A stretch of 64,000 nucleotides of DNA, taken from positions 514,665,257 to 514,729,256 of the forward strand of contig CM022297.1 in the NCBI GenBank assembly GCA_011799875.1. The letters are read 5' to 3'. The DNA is from Thinopyrum elongatum (Eukaryota; Streptophyta; Magnoliopsida; Poales; Poaceae). A program made the position numbers and the translations under genes. A model generated the notes under the pieces. It was given only the letters and a program-made list of their open reading frames with translations. It was not told the origin of the DNA and searched no databases. This document shows, piece by piece, positions 54,067 to 64,000 of this stretch (within the stretch, counting starts at the first letter, position 1; each line of letters begins with the position of its first letter).

Positions 54067-55809
54067 TCACCTATGATTTACCAAGTGGGAATTTAATTTC
54101 CATTTTTCCTTCAGGACCTTAACAATGCGGTCAGTCTCAGCTTGCTTCATTTTGAAATCCACCAAATATTTAATGGTTGTCTTGAGTACTGCTTGTGATT
54201 ATGCTGTTTGCTTCCTCAACATGTCAACTTCATCTCTAAGTGTAGAAGCAGACTCTCTTTCTACCAATAGTTTAGCCTCTAGAGCATCAGCAGTTGGCAA
54301 TTCACGATGCACGATTGGGCCGGTGCCACTGCTGTGGGATGATACAACGTCCATGGGGACCTCGCTCTTTGATCTTGGGCTAACCTATTTTTCCATTAAA
54401 GTTCCGATTGGATTCCGAAAAGTTGAAGTTAGCAAAACATCTCAACTGGGAGTTAGAACAGCAAACCAGTTAAACAAACAAGGAATTAAAGAGTTTCGAT
54501 TGGATGCTGAAAAGTAGTTATTAACATCATTGTAACCGGCTGCAGCAGCAAAGCAGTTAAACAAACAGGTTTTGCAAAAGGTACCGGTTGTGGCATTGGA
54601 GTTTCCCTTATTAGATACTGAAAAGTTGAGTAGCCAGTAACGTGATTAGAGCAACCGGTTGCAGCAGCAAAGCAGATAAACAAACAAGTTTTGCAAAAGG
54701 AACCTGTTGTGGCATTGGAGTTTCTCTTGGATCCTGAAAAGTTGAGTAGCCAGTAACGTGATTAGAGCAACCGGTTGCAGCAGCAAAGTAGATAAACAAA
54801 CAAGTTTTGCAAAAGGAACCTGTTGTGGCATTGGAGTTTCTCTTGGATCCTAAAAAGTTGAGTAGTCAGTAACTTGATTAGAGCAACAAGTTACAGTAGC
54901 AAACCTGTTACACAAATATATTTTTGAAAATGTACCTGCTGTGCAATTGGACTTCCAATTGGATCCTGAAAACTTGAAGTTGGTAAGATGATTACAGCAA
55001 CAAGTTACAGTAGCAAACCAAGTAAACAAGGAAGTTTCTAAAAACATACCTGTTGTGCCAACGGAGTTTCAGTTGGATCCTGCAAACTTGAATGTTAGCA
55101 ATCATAAATAAAGTGTTCCAAGATCCATAAGAAACTAACATCAAACTAGTAAAACTAACCAGTTTTGGCAACGTATTTAAGTACACATGAACTAGTAAAA
55201 CTAACAAGTTCTTGGCAATGTATTAAAGTAATAAGTCGGTACCGTTTACCAGCAACACAGACATCTGTAAATTTCTTTGATGTAAGCAAAATGATTCCGA
55301 CACGTACATATATATAAGTTAAAAAGACGGTGTCCCTCATATAAACCTGACAGTTGTCTATCTATGAACATGCAAACATTACTAGTGCTACAAGTGATAA
55401 CATCAAACCATTTAAACAAACAGGGTATCAGAACATAAATTACATGTGAATTTTCCTGCACTCTAGAAGTACATATGACCAGTTATCTACGTGCTTAAGT
55501 AGCTATTTAAGTTCAGGCAAACATGTAATTCTTAACAGTAAGTATCAAACACATAGATAGGTGCAGCCTATAATAGAATTAACAGGCTATGGCATTATAT
55601 AATCAGTAGCAAACTAAATTAAGCCAAGCAACGTAATTGAACAATTTTGCAATAAGTGGCTAATAAAATTCCGAGAAGCAGGTAACTGAACTTACGCTAG
55701 CTCTTTGTACAGGCACACTGCAACTTCTTTTTCGCTTACAAGGTTCTACGAAGGATTCCATGGCATCAATTGCTTGGATACGTAGTCCCAATACTTCTTT
55801 CTTCCCACA
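54067..55809 (-). pseudogene. Coiled-coil gene with a tandem array of 30-nt micro-exons
   Basis: Minus-strand exon 55809-55696 (114 nt, phase 0; CGKKEVLGLRIQAIDAMESF) ends at a GTAAGT donor. Micro-exons follow at 55079-55050 (DPTETPLAQQ), 54965-54936 (DPIGSPIAQQ), 54849-54820 and 54733-54704 (both DPRETPMPQQ) and 54617-54585 (YLIRETPMPQP). Each lies between a pyrimidine-rich CAG/TAG acceptor and a GT donor, with 84-87-nt introns; all are phase 0. A sixth unit (54506, HPIETL) has lost its donor. The last exon, 54414-54067 (348 nt), starts NPIGTLMEK, hits TAG, continues VSPRSKSEVPMD into a coiled coil (EAKLLVERESASTLRDEVDM), hits TAA, and ends LVNHR. Its acceptor AG is mutated to GG. The family is not certain; similarity to Ptta/En-Spm-associated plant proteins is suspected. 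Confidence 0.7.
54460..55080. repeat. About 116-bp tandem repeat (micro-exon plus intron unit)
   Basis: Landmarks TTTGCAAAAG at 54571, 54690 and 54806, then diverged copies at 54923 and 55035, give spacings of 119, 116, 117 and 112 bp. Each unit equals one micro-exon and its intron. The two central units are almost identical, so the latest duplication is recent. Confidence 0.9.
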
Positions 55810-56542
55810 CTGCATTGGTAAGTCGAATGGTTAATCTGATAAGATGGTGCGTCCTTGATATGTTATATGAGGACGGGTTGTTAGACTAGTTGTAGCAACA
55901 CACATCACATTGGCTTTTACTGTATATTTCATGCGATTACATTTGGCATATCGAGATCTAAGCAATCTACAATAGGATGAAAAGACTGGTATCCTTCACA
56001 TTATTGGCGAACTCAGTTCATAGAAACAAGCAATTCAACCATTCTGTGGTTAAATCAAAAGCGCCACTGGAATATTTTTCACTACCCCAATCATACACGC
56101 AAAAAGGGGCAACGCCACCGTAGGGGCTGGTATGGGCGGCCGCCTCGGGTGGCTGGAAAGTGTGCACCTAGTTTGAGTCGTCCAGGTTGGCCCAGGCTAG
56201 TTTTGTTCGTCCCAGTGCACGAGCAGGCAATGTAAAAAATGAAGAAAAATGTTTCAATTTGGATGGGCCAATAATGTAAGTGCAAGGCAGGCCCTATAGC
56301 AGGCTCGCGGCCCAAACGAGCGCCTCCCATATCGATCGACAGCACAAAAAATCCCAATCCGTTCGCTCTAGCCTCCAGTCTGGTTCGCTCCTAACCTAGC
56401 CGCCGCTGGACAAACCCACATAGCACTTCGTCGCGTCCTCGTTGGACGCCGGTCGCCAGGCTTCAAGTGAATGGAATGACAAGAAGATGAAGATCCAACC
56501 CTGGGTGTAGCCTGCGTGGGAGGCAGCGGCGGCAGCACGGGC
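55810..56542. other. Intergenic or intron sequence and leader of the next gene
   Basis: AT-rich to about 56090, then a GC-rich stretch with a CTCTAGCCTCC...CCTAGCCGCCGC leader-like composition toward the plus-strand ATG at 56543. No other gene is recognised. Confidence 0.4.
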
Positions 56543-56966
56543 ATGGCATCGAGCTTGCGCAAACGGACAGTCGCAGCTTGCAAGAGCAGCATGCGCAATG
56601 AGCAGGTACATCACATCCCTGATTATATCTAATTCAACTGTTCAATTTCTGGCCAATAGTTAAACCTAACGGTGTTGTAAAACTGCTTGTATGTAGGGAA
56701 TCTATAAGAAAATGAAACCAATTTCTGCTTATTTTATAACTCCCCCAATCAATACTGAACTGACTGAACCTGATGTGTCTAATCAAGTTTCCGGTGCAAA
56801 CATACAAGCTCATGTTGTTCTTGAGCCTGAAGTGTCTAATGAACAGACTGCTAATGAAAGATTTGATGCAAACATTTTACATGCTCCTGGTGATGAACAT
56901 ATAGTGTCTAATGAGGGATCTAATGCAAGCATTTTGCAAGCTCCCGTTGAAGGATTTAGTGTCTAA
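56543..56966 (+). pseudogene. Two-exon N-terminal fragment resembling hAT/ZMYM-type transposase genes
   Basis: Exon 1 is 56543-56605 (MASSLRKRTVAACKSSMRNE) and exon 2 is 56697-56966. They are joined by a GT-AG intron (CAG|GTACAT ... GTAG|GGAATC) in phase 0, giving 110 aa. The second exon begins GIYKKMKPISAYFITPP, similar in style to the N-terminus of plant TTF-zinc-finger hAT-derived proteins, which start with a short basic segment and a SxYF motif. It then has three imperfect repeats of a NILxAPxxEHxVSNE type. It stops before any zinc finger or hAT dimerisation domain, so it is either a truncated gene or a very short protein. It lies on the opposite strand between two duplicated exons. Confidence 0.4.
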
Positions 56967-57522
56967 TGATGATCTGCTATGTTGAGAGAGAGATAGAGAT
57001 TTGCAGGAATTGATGACTTGCAAATTATAGTACATTTTCATGGCTTGATGAAATGTCGAGGCCATCTACCAGAAAGTCCCCATATCATGACAATGTAGCA
57101 TAAATACTTTTCTAATCTATTGTTTGAAACTATTGGCATACTTGTGCAGGATAGATATATTGATATGCAGTTTGCGCACTAGTTATAGGTGCAATTACAC
57201 TTCGATATTTTTAGCCAGAGAACGAATAATTCAAGCAGGTACAGTCCATGTTAGTAGTCCTTGTACACCATGTTGCATTTTGTGTTTTTTGGTGCTTACA
57301 TCATTTAGTGTTTTATAATCTGGAACTACTTTGGATCATTAGCTGGTTTTCAAAGTGCATGTAGCTTCACATTTCTCAAATTATGTTGATTTCTGGAGTG
57401 CAAGTGCCTTCGTACTTTTTAAGTTAAATTTTCGCCCCTGGTAACTTGAATTCGTGGATCCACCACTGCAAACAAATCATACAAGCTGGCCAGTATGAAT
57501 TAAATGAAATGCAGGGAGTTAC
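56967..57522. other. No gene recognised
   Basis: AT-rich sequence between the short two-exon gene and the duplicated exon. A phrase GTGGATCCACCACTGC near 57456 has a weak palindrome. No domain is visible. Confidence 0.4.
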
Positions 57523-57636
57523 GCTAGCTCGTTGTACATGCTCACTGCAGCTCTGCTTGCGCTTGGGTTGTTCCATGTACAAGTCCATGTTACCACTTGC
57601 TTGGATGTGCAGGCCTTGTGCTCCTTGCATCCCCCT
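57523..57636 (-). pseudogene. Paralogous copy of the 114-nt exon at 55696-55809
   Basis: It has the same length, phase and borders: an acceptor AAAAATGCAG before it and a GTAACT donor after. It reads GMQGAQGLHIQASGNMDLYM and then EQPKRKQSCSEHVQRAS, with the C-terminal half (KRKxSCSxxVQRAS) matching the other copy. No micro-exons follow it. It probably belongs to a second copy of the same gene whose first exon is near 58000-58330. Confidence 0.6.
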
Positions 57637-58620
57637 CTGCATTTTTGACACGACGAATGGTTGATCAAATAAGAGGAATCGACCTTGTTGTTGTACCGGA
57701 GGACATGTACTTACGAGGTTATACCAGTGTGCAGGATGTGTACCAGATCCCGTAGCGCCGTCATGCTTCGCTAAAAAATGGTTTTGCTTGTTTTAGATGA
57801 TATCTCTAGAAGAAATAAGAGTTAAAGTCAGAGTTGCATAGGCGTGTAAGCTAAGAGAGCAGTAAAGGATATCCAAACATCATCGGAACAGTGCACAAGG
57901 GAGTGATATGTGGATACCTAGTTCGGGCCAGCATTTGGGCATGCTCGCCTAGCTACAGTGCGGGTCACTTCAGAGCCGTTGAGGGTGATGCGCTGGCATT
58001 GGCTGGCTACGCACGGATGCACATCTTGAGCGGAAGCGGAGCGCTACGATGCGGTGGACGAGACCGTTGGTGAAGCCCCAACGGCCTCGGGGGGTGGAGG
58101 TGCGACGATGTGCTCGGTGAAGTAGCCCGAGTGAGGTGGGAGACGGCGTCGGTGAAGTGCACCTGATGCGGTGGAAGTCGGTGTCTGTGAGGCACGTCAG
58201 TTGTGGCGGCCGACATTGTCGGTGGACCACCCAGTGCGGTAGACGAGGGCGTAGATGAGGTAGCTCCGGTGCTGTGGTGAAGCGCGACCGTCGTCTTCGT
58301 CATCGTCGTCGTCCGGCACAGAGGTGGGGAAAGAGACGAGACGTGGGGCGATTCAAACTTTGCTTTGGGTGGCGGCAAATTAGGGATTTGAGCGCTCTGG
58401 GCACGGAAGGGGGCGGTGGAGAAGGGAGATTTTGCAAGGCTGGAATTGGGGCTGCCAGATATTTCAATCCGAAACGTGGAAGCACGAACTTTTTTTGTCG
58501 TCGTTCTTTTTTTGGGGGGCGGGGGGGGGGGGGGGGGGGGAAGGGACGCAGGGGGTGGGTGGCTGGGTGCTAGCGTCCGTACGACACACGCGATCACCAC
58601 AACACGACCCTGGTCTGCCT
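57637..58620 (-). pseudogene. Degenerate Ser/Thr/Pro-rich first exon (family copy on minus strand)
   Basis: On the minus strand 58330-58000 reads TGATSSTPSSTALGGPP and further Pro/Ser/His-rich phrases, similar in wording to the plus-strand copy at 47.6-47.9 kb (TGAASPTPSSTASD). The upstream part, 58600-58330, looks like a leader and contains a long G run (58514-58541). Frames are not continuous and no domain is visible. Confidence 0.4.
58514..58541 (+). repeat. G homopolymer tract
   Basis: GGGGGGC followed by about 20 consecutive G. It could form a G-quadruplex and is prone to assembly error. Confidence 0.85.
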
Positions 58621-59575
58621 GGTGCGCCTACATTTGAGAATGCAAACGAATCTTCTTTCATTTGCAAATGAATCTGTATGTGTTACCATGCCCGTGTTTT
58701 CCTTGCAAATAATTAGTCATTCGAAACGAGATACTATAAATTAATTAATGAGGGGTTATTTCAATTAGAGTGTGTGTCACATAGCGATCTCCAATTCTAA
58801 CGTGGATTACGCATTTCACGGTATCCACGCTACTTTTTTAACACAAATTCATATGTATAAGATGAACAACATGGTAGTGAGAAAACATTGGATGGATTCA
58901 AACATATGACCTATAAAATAGCACAACAATCGAGTCAATGTCAACTTGTCCAAACCTAGTATGGCACGAATTCAAAATAATTACTGAAGCCATATGCATG
59001 GTCCTCAATTCAAATCTTACAATGTACACTAAATTGAAACGTCGATATTAAGTCTCGTACTATCTACATTCAAATGTTGTTTTTAGCCCCACCCCCCCCT
59101 CGGCACACACGCTACATACTTCCTGTATCGATGAATCTTCCTCTCCTAACCACCTTAGAAAGCTATAGGTTTCCAACACACATTCATTCTTTCTCTCCAT
59201 GTTTTGATCTCTAACTCTCTCAACTACACAGCCCCCTTTTTCCACTCTGTTACCAAATGTATCTCTCTCACACACCCGCCATTGCACTCCATGCCGAGCT
59301 CTCTCTCTCTCTCTCTCCCTCCCATCCTCCCTTGTTGGATACATGCATTGCCTATCTAGACCCCCTCTGGTGCGCACGCACACACATTGTCTATCTAGGT
59401 CACTCTCTCATGACTGTCTCACTCTTTCTTCCGCACGGCGGCCCACACTCGCTCAATCTCGCTCTCTTTATCTAAGTCTCGATTAACCTCACTTTCTCTC
59501 ACACAAAAATGATATATCTCCCTGTTCGAGCCTCGATCGACACACTCTATAATCTCTTAGACACAAACGATATAT
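58621..59575. other. Non-genic, pyrimidine-rich simple sequence
   Basis: 59060-59480 is rich in CTCTCT and CACACA runs, with phrases like TTGTCTATCTAGGTCACTC. It resembles in reverse the purine-rich stretches at 23.5 and 45.5 kb, so these may be copies of one unclassified repeat. No gene is seen. Confidence 0.45.
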
Positions 59576-59940
59576 TGATACATCTCCAACGTATGTATAA
59601 TTTTTTATTGTTCCATGCTATTATATTATCTGTTTTGGATGTTTTATATGCATTAATATGCTATTTTATATTATTTTTGGGACTAACCTATTAACCTAGA
59701 GCCCAGTGGCAGTTTATGTTTTTTCCTTGTTTTTTATCTTCGCAGAAAAGGAATACCAAACGGAGTCCAAACGGAATAAAACTTCACGATGATTTTTCTT
59801 GGACCAGAAGACACCCAGGGGACTTGGAGTCCAAGTCAGAAGAGCCGCGAGGCGGCGACAAGGGTGGAGGGCGCGCCCTAGGGGGGGCGCGCCCCCTGCC
59901 TTGTGGGCCCCTCGGGACTCCTCTGACCTAGCCCATCCTC

Positions 59941-59950
59941 CTATATATTC
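59941..59950 (+). promoter_or_regulatory. LTR TATA box
   Basis: CTATATATTC follows a GC-rich stretch within the LTR. Its position about 365 bp into the LTR fits a U3/R boundary just downstream. Confidence 0.45.
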
Positions 59951-60822
59951 ACATATATTCCAGAACAACCAGAACAATCCACGAAAACTCTTTTCCACCA
60001 CCGCAACCTTCTATTCCCGTGAGATCCCATCTTGGGGCCTTTTCCGGCATCCCGCCGGAGGGGGAATCGATCATGGAGGGCTTCTACATCAACTTCATTG
60101 CCCTTCTGATGATGCATGAGTAGTTTACCTCAGACCTACAGGTCCATAGCTAGTAGCTAGATGGCTTCTTCTCTCTCTTTGATTCTCAATACAACGTTCT
60201 CCTTGATGTTCTTGGAGATCTATCCGATGTAATCTTCTTTTGCGGTGTGTTTGTCGAGATCCGATGAATTGTGGATTTATGATCAGCTTATCTATGAATA
60301 TTATTTGAATCTTCTCTGAATTCTTTTATGCATGATTTAATATCTTTGTATTTCTCTTCGAATTATCGGTTTGGTTTGGCCAACTAGATTGGTTTTTCTT
60401 GCAATTGGAGAGGTGCTTAGCTTTGGGTTCAATCTTGCATGATTTCACCCAGTGACAAAGTAGGGGTAGTGAGACAAGTATTGCATTGTTGACATCAAGG
60501 ATAAAAAGATGGGGTTTTCATCATATTGCTTGAGTTAATTTCTCTACATCATGTCATCTTACTTAAGGCGTTACTCCGTTCTTTATGAACTTAATACTCT
60601 AGATGCATGCTGGATAGCGGTCGATGTGTGGAGTAATAGTAGTAGATGCAGGCAGGAGTCGGTCTACTTGACGCGGACATGATGCCTATATGCATAATCA
60701 TTGCCTTGGATATCGTCATAACTTTGCGCTTTTCTATCAATTGCTCGACAGTAATTTGTTCACCCACCGTATTATTTGCCATCATGAGAGAAGCCTCTAG
60801 TGAAACCTATGGCCCCCGGGTC

Positions 60823-60912
60823 TATTTTCCATCATATTACTTTCCGATCTACTATTTTCCATCATATTACTTTCAGATCTACTATTTTGCAACCTTTTAT
60901 TTTCAGATCTAT
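60823..60912 (+). repeat. 30-bp tandem repeat inside the LTR
   Basis: TATTTTCCATCATATTACTT... units start at 60823, 60853 and 60883, the last diverged. It ends at a CAGATCTATATACC phrase. Confidence 0.88.
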
Positions 60913-61188
60913 ATACCAAAAACCCAAAAATATTTTATCTTTTGTTTATCTATCTCTATCAGATCTCACTTTTGCAATTGACCGTGAAGGGATTGACAAC
61001 CCCTTTATCTCGTTGGGTGCAAGTGTTTGGTTGTTTGTGCAGGTATTGGTGATTTGTGCGTTCTTCTCCTACTGGATTGATACCTTGGTTCTTAAGTAAG
61101 GTAAATACTTACCTCTACTGTGCTGCATCACCCTTTCCTCTTCAAGGGAAAAACCAACGCAAGCTCAAGAAGTAGCAGGAAGAATTTC

Positions 61189-61206
61189 TGGCGCCGTTGC
61201 CGGTGA
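61189..61206 (+). promoter_or_regulatory. Primer-binding site complementary to tRNA-Asp
   Basis: TGGCGCCGTTGCCGGTGA matches the complement of the 3' end of plant tRNA-Asp (which ends CCCCGGCAACGGCGCCA) over its first 15 bases. One mismatch follows. This primer is characteristic of Athila-lineage elements. Confidence 0.85.
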
Positions 61207-61433
61207 GGTCTACGGCAAGTCAAGACATACTAAGTACCCACCATAAACTCTCATCTCTTGCATTACATTATTTGCCATTTGCCTCTCATTTTCCTCTCCC
61301 CCACTTCTAAAACGTTTTCAGAAAAACACAAAAATATTTGCCTTCTTTCCGTTTGCCTTTATGTCTTAGTTGGCTTGTTTGCTTGTCCGCTTGATATAAT
61401 TGTGTGTTTATTGAAATTCAGAAACAAAAGTTT

Positions 61434-62298
61434 ATGGATCCTCATCCACTTGCTAATCTTTTTAAGAGATTCAATTATGATGAACCAATTGCTAGTGAGT
61501 TTTGTGAACTAGATTATCTTTATGAAGTTTTGCTTGAAATTCATGAATCTGAAAATTGTGATGAAGAAATTTATGAAGTGATTCACGATAGCTCCTTGAA
61601 TAAAAAGCATGATTGCAATGTTTTTACTATAAATTCTATTGATGTCAATTGTGCTAAAAATGCAAAACCCTAAGCTTGTGGATGCTAGTTTTGCTATGTC
61701 CACTACTTATTGCAATGTTCATGATTGGGGTGATTCTTCTTATGATCTTGAAAATTTATTTAAGCCTCATGATAATAGTGTTTGCAATAATATTGAAAGT
61801 GGGTTTGGAACAGTGTCAACTCTAGGTAATAATGATCCCACTACTTTGGAGAATAATCAATCTCATGAAATTTTTGATAAAAGTGGGTTTGGAGAAGTCA
61901 TGACTTTATTTGATGATAATCCCACTATTTTGGAAGTGTGTCAACTTTGCATGCATGTGGATCATGAAGAGAATATTTTATGTGATTGTTATATTGTTGA
62001 ATTTGAGTATGATCCCACATGTAATTATTATGAGAGAGGAAAATATGGTCGTAGAAATTTTCATGTTACTAAATTACCTCTCGTTATGTTGAGATTGCTA
62101 TTGTTTCTTTCTTCTTCCTTGCACATGCTAGATCTTGCTTGTCTTGCTAATTTGTTTTCCTATAAAATGCCTATGCATAGGAAGTATGTTAGACTTAGAT
62201 GTGTTTTTCACAGTTTTATGATGCTCTCTTTGTGCCTCAATTCCTTACTTTCATATGAGCATCATCAAAATTATCAATGCCTAGCAAAAAGGCTTTAA
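61434..62298 (+). pseudogene. Unknown protein of the Athila-type element, one frameshift
   Basis: The frame from 61434 reads MDPHPLANLFKRFNYDEP, acidic and helical, to a stop at 61673. The next frame continues MQNPKLVDASFAMSTTYCNV (from 61660) to 62298. A single-base indel near 61660-61672 therefore split one protein of about 287 aa. The first half has internal similarity (ESGFGTVSTLGNNDPTTLE and KSGFGEVMTLFDDNPTILE). The C-terminal part is hydrophobic and may span membranes. No gag, protease or polymerase motif is present and I do not recognise the fold. Confidence 0.55.
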
Positions 62299-64000
62299 AG
62301 AAAAGCGCTTGTTGGGAGACAACCCAATATTTTTCCTTGCTATTTTTCAATAAAGTTTTCATCTAGCCTCTGGTTAGATGTGTTTTGGTGTTTTAATTAG
62401 TGTTTGTGCCAAGTAAGACCTTTGGGATGGCTTACGGTGATAGTTGATTTGATCTTGCTGAAAAACAGAAACTTTTGCGTCCAGTCACAGAATTTTAATA
62501 ATTCACTGGAGGGTTAAAAAACCGTGAAGTTTTTACACGAGATTCAGATACAAATTACCTCTGTTATCCCAATTTGTTAGAATTTTTGGACTTACATAAG
62601 TATTACAAAAATTCGGATCTTCGTAGACTGTTCTGTTTTTGACAGATTCTGTTTTCACTGTGTTATTTGCTTATTTTGATGAATCTATGGGTAGTATCGG
62701 GGGGTATGAACCATGGAGAAGTTGGAATACATTAGATATTACATCAATATAAATAAATAATGAGTTCACAACAGTACCAAAAGTTGTTATTTTATTTTCT
62801 TGTACTAACGGATCTCACGAGTTTTCTGTTGAGTTTTGTGTTGTGAAGTTTTCAAGTTTTGGGTAAAGATTAGATGGACTATGGAATAAGGAATGGCAAG
62901 AGCCTAAGCTTGGGGATTCCCAAGGCACCCCAAGGTAATATTCAAGGACAACCAAGAGCTTAAGCTTGGGGATGCCCCGTAAGGCATCCCCTCTTTCGTC
63001 TTCGTCTATCGGTAAATTTACTTGAGACTATATTTTTATTCACCACATGATATGTCTTTTGCTTGGAGCGTCTTGTATGATATGAGTCTTTGATTTTTAG
63101 TTTGCCACAATCATCCTTTCCGTACACACCTTTTTTAGAGGGACACGCATGAATCGTGATTTATTACAATACTCTATGTGTTTCACTTATATCTTTTGAG
63201 CTAGGCAATTTTGCTCTAGTGCTTCACTTATATCTTTTTAGAGCACGGCGGTGGTTTTATTTTATAGAAATTATTGAACTCTCATGCTTCACTTATATTA
63301 TTTTGAGAGTCTTTCTAAACAGCATGGTAATTTTCTTTGGTTATAAATTTAGTCCTAATATGATAGGCATCCAAGAGAGATATAATAAAAACTTTCATAT
63401 AAAGTGCATTGAATACTATGTGAAGTTTGATTCCTTATGATTGTTTTGAGATATAAAGATGGCGATATTAGAGTCATGCTAGTGAGTAATTGTGGATTGT
63501 AGAAATACTTGTGTTAAAGTTTGTGATTCCTGTAGCATGCACGTATGGTGAACCATTATGTGATGAAGTCGGAGCATGATTTATTTATTGATTGTCTTCC
63601 TTATGAGTGGCGGTCGGGGACGAGAGATGGTCTTTTCCTACCAATCTATCCCCCCTAGGAGCATGCGCATAGTACTTCGTTTCGATGACTAATAGATTTT
63701 TGCAATAAGTACGTGAGTTCTTTATGACTAGTGTTGAGTCCATGGATTATACGCACTCTCACCCTTCCAGCTTTGCTAGCCTCTCTAGTACCGCGCAACT
63801 TTTGCCGGTGCCATACACCTACCTTTTACATCCCTCAAAACAGCCACCATACCTACCTATTATGGCATTTCCATAGCCATTCCGAGATATATTGCCATGC
63901 AACTTTCCACCGTTCCGTTTTATTATGACACGTTCCATCATTGTCATATTGCTTTGCATGATCATGTAGTTGACATAGTATTTGTGGCAAAGCCACCGTT
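62299..64000 (+). other. 3' untranslated region of the Athila-type element
   Basis: This is AT-rich non-coding sequence with phrases repeated within it. GTGCTTCACTTATATCTTTT and its variants occur at about 63180, 63220 and 63287. No frame has a recognisable domain. The polypurine tract and 3' LTR are not reached. Confidence 0.7.

Larger units (their letters stand above)
59576..61177 (+). repeat. 5' LTR of the Athila-type element (1602 bp)
   Basis: It starts TGATACATCTCCAACGTATG and ends CTCAAGAAGTAGCA, 11 bp before the primer-binding site. It contains a TATA candidate (CTATATATTC, 59941-59950) and a 30-bp tandem repeat (60823-60910). The opening sequence is that of very abundant Triticeae LTRs of the Sabrina/WHAM/Fatima group; I cannot decide among them. 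Confidence 0.88.
59576..64000 (+). mobile_element. Athila-type LTR retrotransposon, non-autonomous in the visible part, right end outside the window
   Basis: An LTR (59576-61177), a tRNA-Asp primer-binding site (61189), an open reading region of unknown function (61434-62298) and a long non-coding 3' region follow in order. AAAGCGCTTGTTGGGAGACA at 62303 and GCTTGGGGATGCCCCG at 62963 are typical of the post-pol region of abundant wheat Athila-lineage elements. Because these come directly after the short unknown frame, gag and pol are absent. The 3' LTR lies beyond the window. Confidence 0.85.

Noticed and set aside
54125..54517. 130-codon plus-strand frame
   Set aside because: The minus strand encodes a coiled coil in phase with the micro-exon array, so the plus frame is its shadow.

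Overview
The window is plant nuclear DNA, most likely from the wheat tribe (Triticeae: wheat, Aegilops, barley or rye). The evidence is its content of nested grass transposons: CACTA elements with subterminal arrays, a Ty3/gypsy element with an antisense gene, an Athila-type LTR resembling the Sabrina/WHAM/Fatima group, Stowaway MITEs with TA duplications and short Helitrons. These sit between decayed multi-copy genes. No CRISPR, operon or bacterial feature is present, and no gene is clearly an intact single-copy host gene.

Layout. 1-12213: a large CACTA (En/Spm) DNA transposon whose 5' end lies left of the window. It has an uninterrupted TNP2-type transposase (655-4161), a four-exon second protein (7531-11148, 1118 aa when spliced) with a Ulp1-like domain, and an 84-aa protein combining an RNase H1 hybrid-binding-like domain with a membrane segment (11394-11648). 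A leucine-rich-repeat fragment lies just before the second gene. 12214-25048: decayed host-type genes (a DUF4283-like fragment, an F-box/DUF295 pseudogene, a 3'-5' exonuclease pseudogene with a GAA microsatellite, and a coding 60-bp minisatellite). 25049-25781: two small Helitrons. 25914-39987: a complete Ty3/gypsy element on the minus strand with 1206-bp LTRs (about 3.5% divergent by hand count). It has dual RNase H domains as in the Tat lineage and a multi-exon antisense gene. 40000-43061: a pseudogene with two amber codons, and a Helitron containing a Stowaway MITE. 43103-45184: a complete non-autonomous CACTA with matching TGA duplications and a 5S-rRNA-like segment.

45185-59575 is a mosaic of simple repeats, MITEs, minisatellites and broken gene copies. 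Its most unusual part is a minus-strand pseudogene (54067-55809) in which five 30-33-nt micro-exons, each with its own roughly 86-nt intron, are arranged head to tail and encode a repeated decapeptide. 59576-64000 is the left LTR (59576-61177), a tRNA-Asp-type primer-binding site and the beginning of an internal region of an Athila-type element that lacks gag-pol in the part visible.

Functional reading. The three CACTA genes look like one transposition module and show no lesion within the window. Nearly everything else is dead. The gypsy gag-pol frame stays open for over 5 kb apart from six nonsense codons, each explicable by one C-to-T change, mostly CAG to TAG. That pattern suggests deamination of methylated CHG/CG cytosines rather than random decay. 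The same lesion type recurs in the antisense gene and in the host-type pseudogenes.
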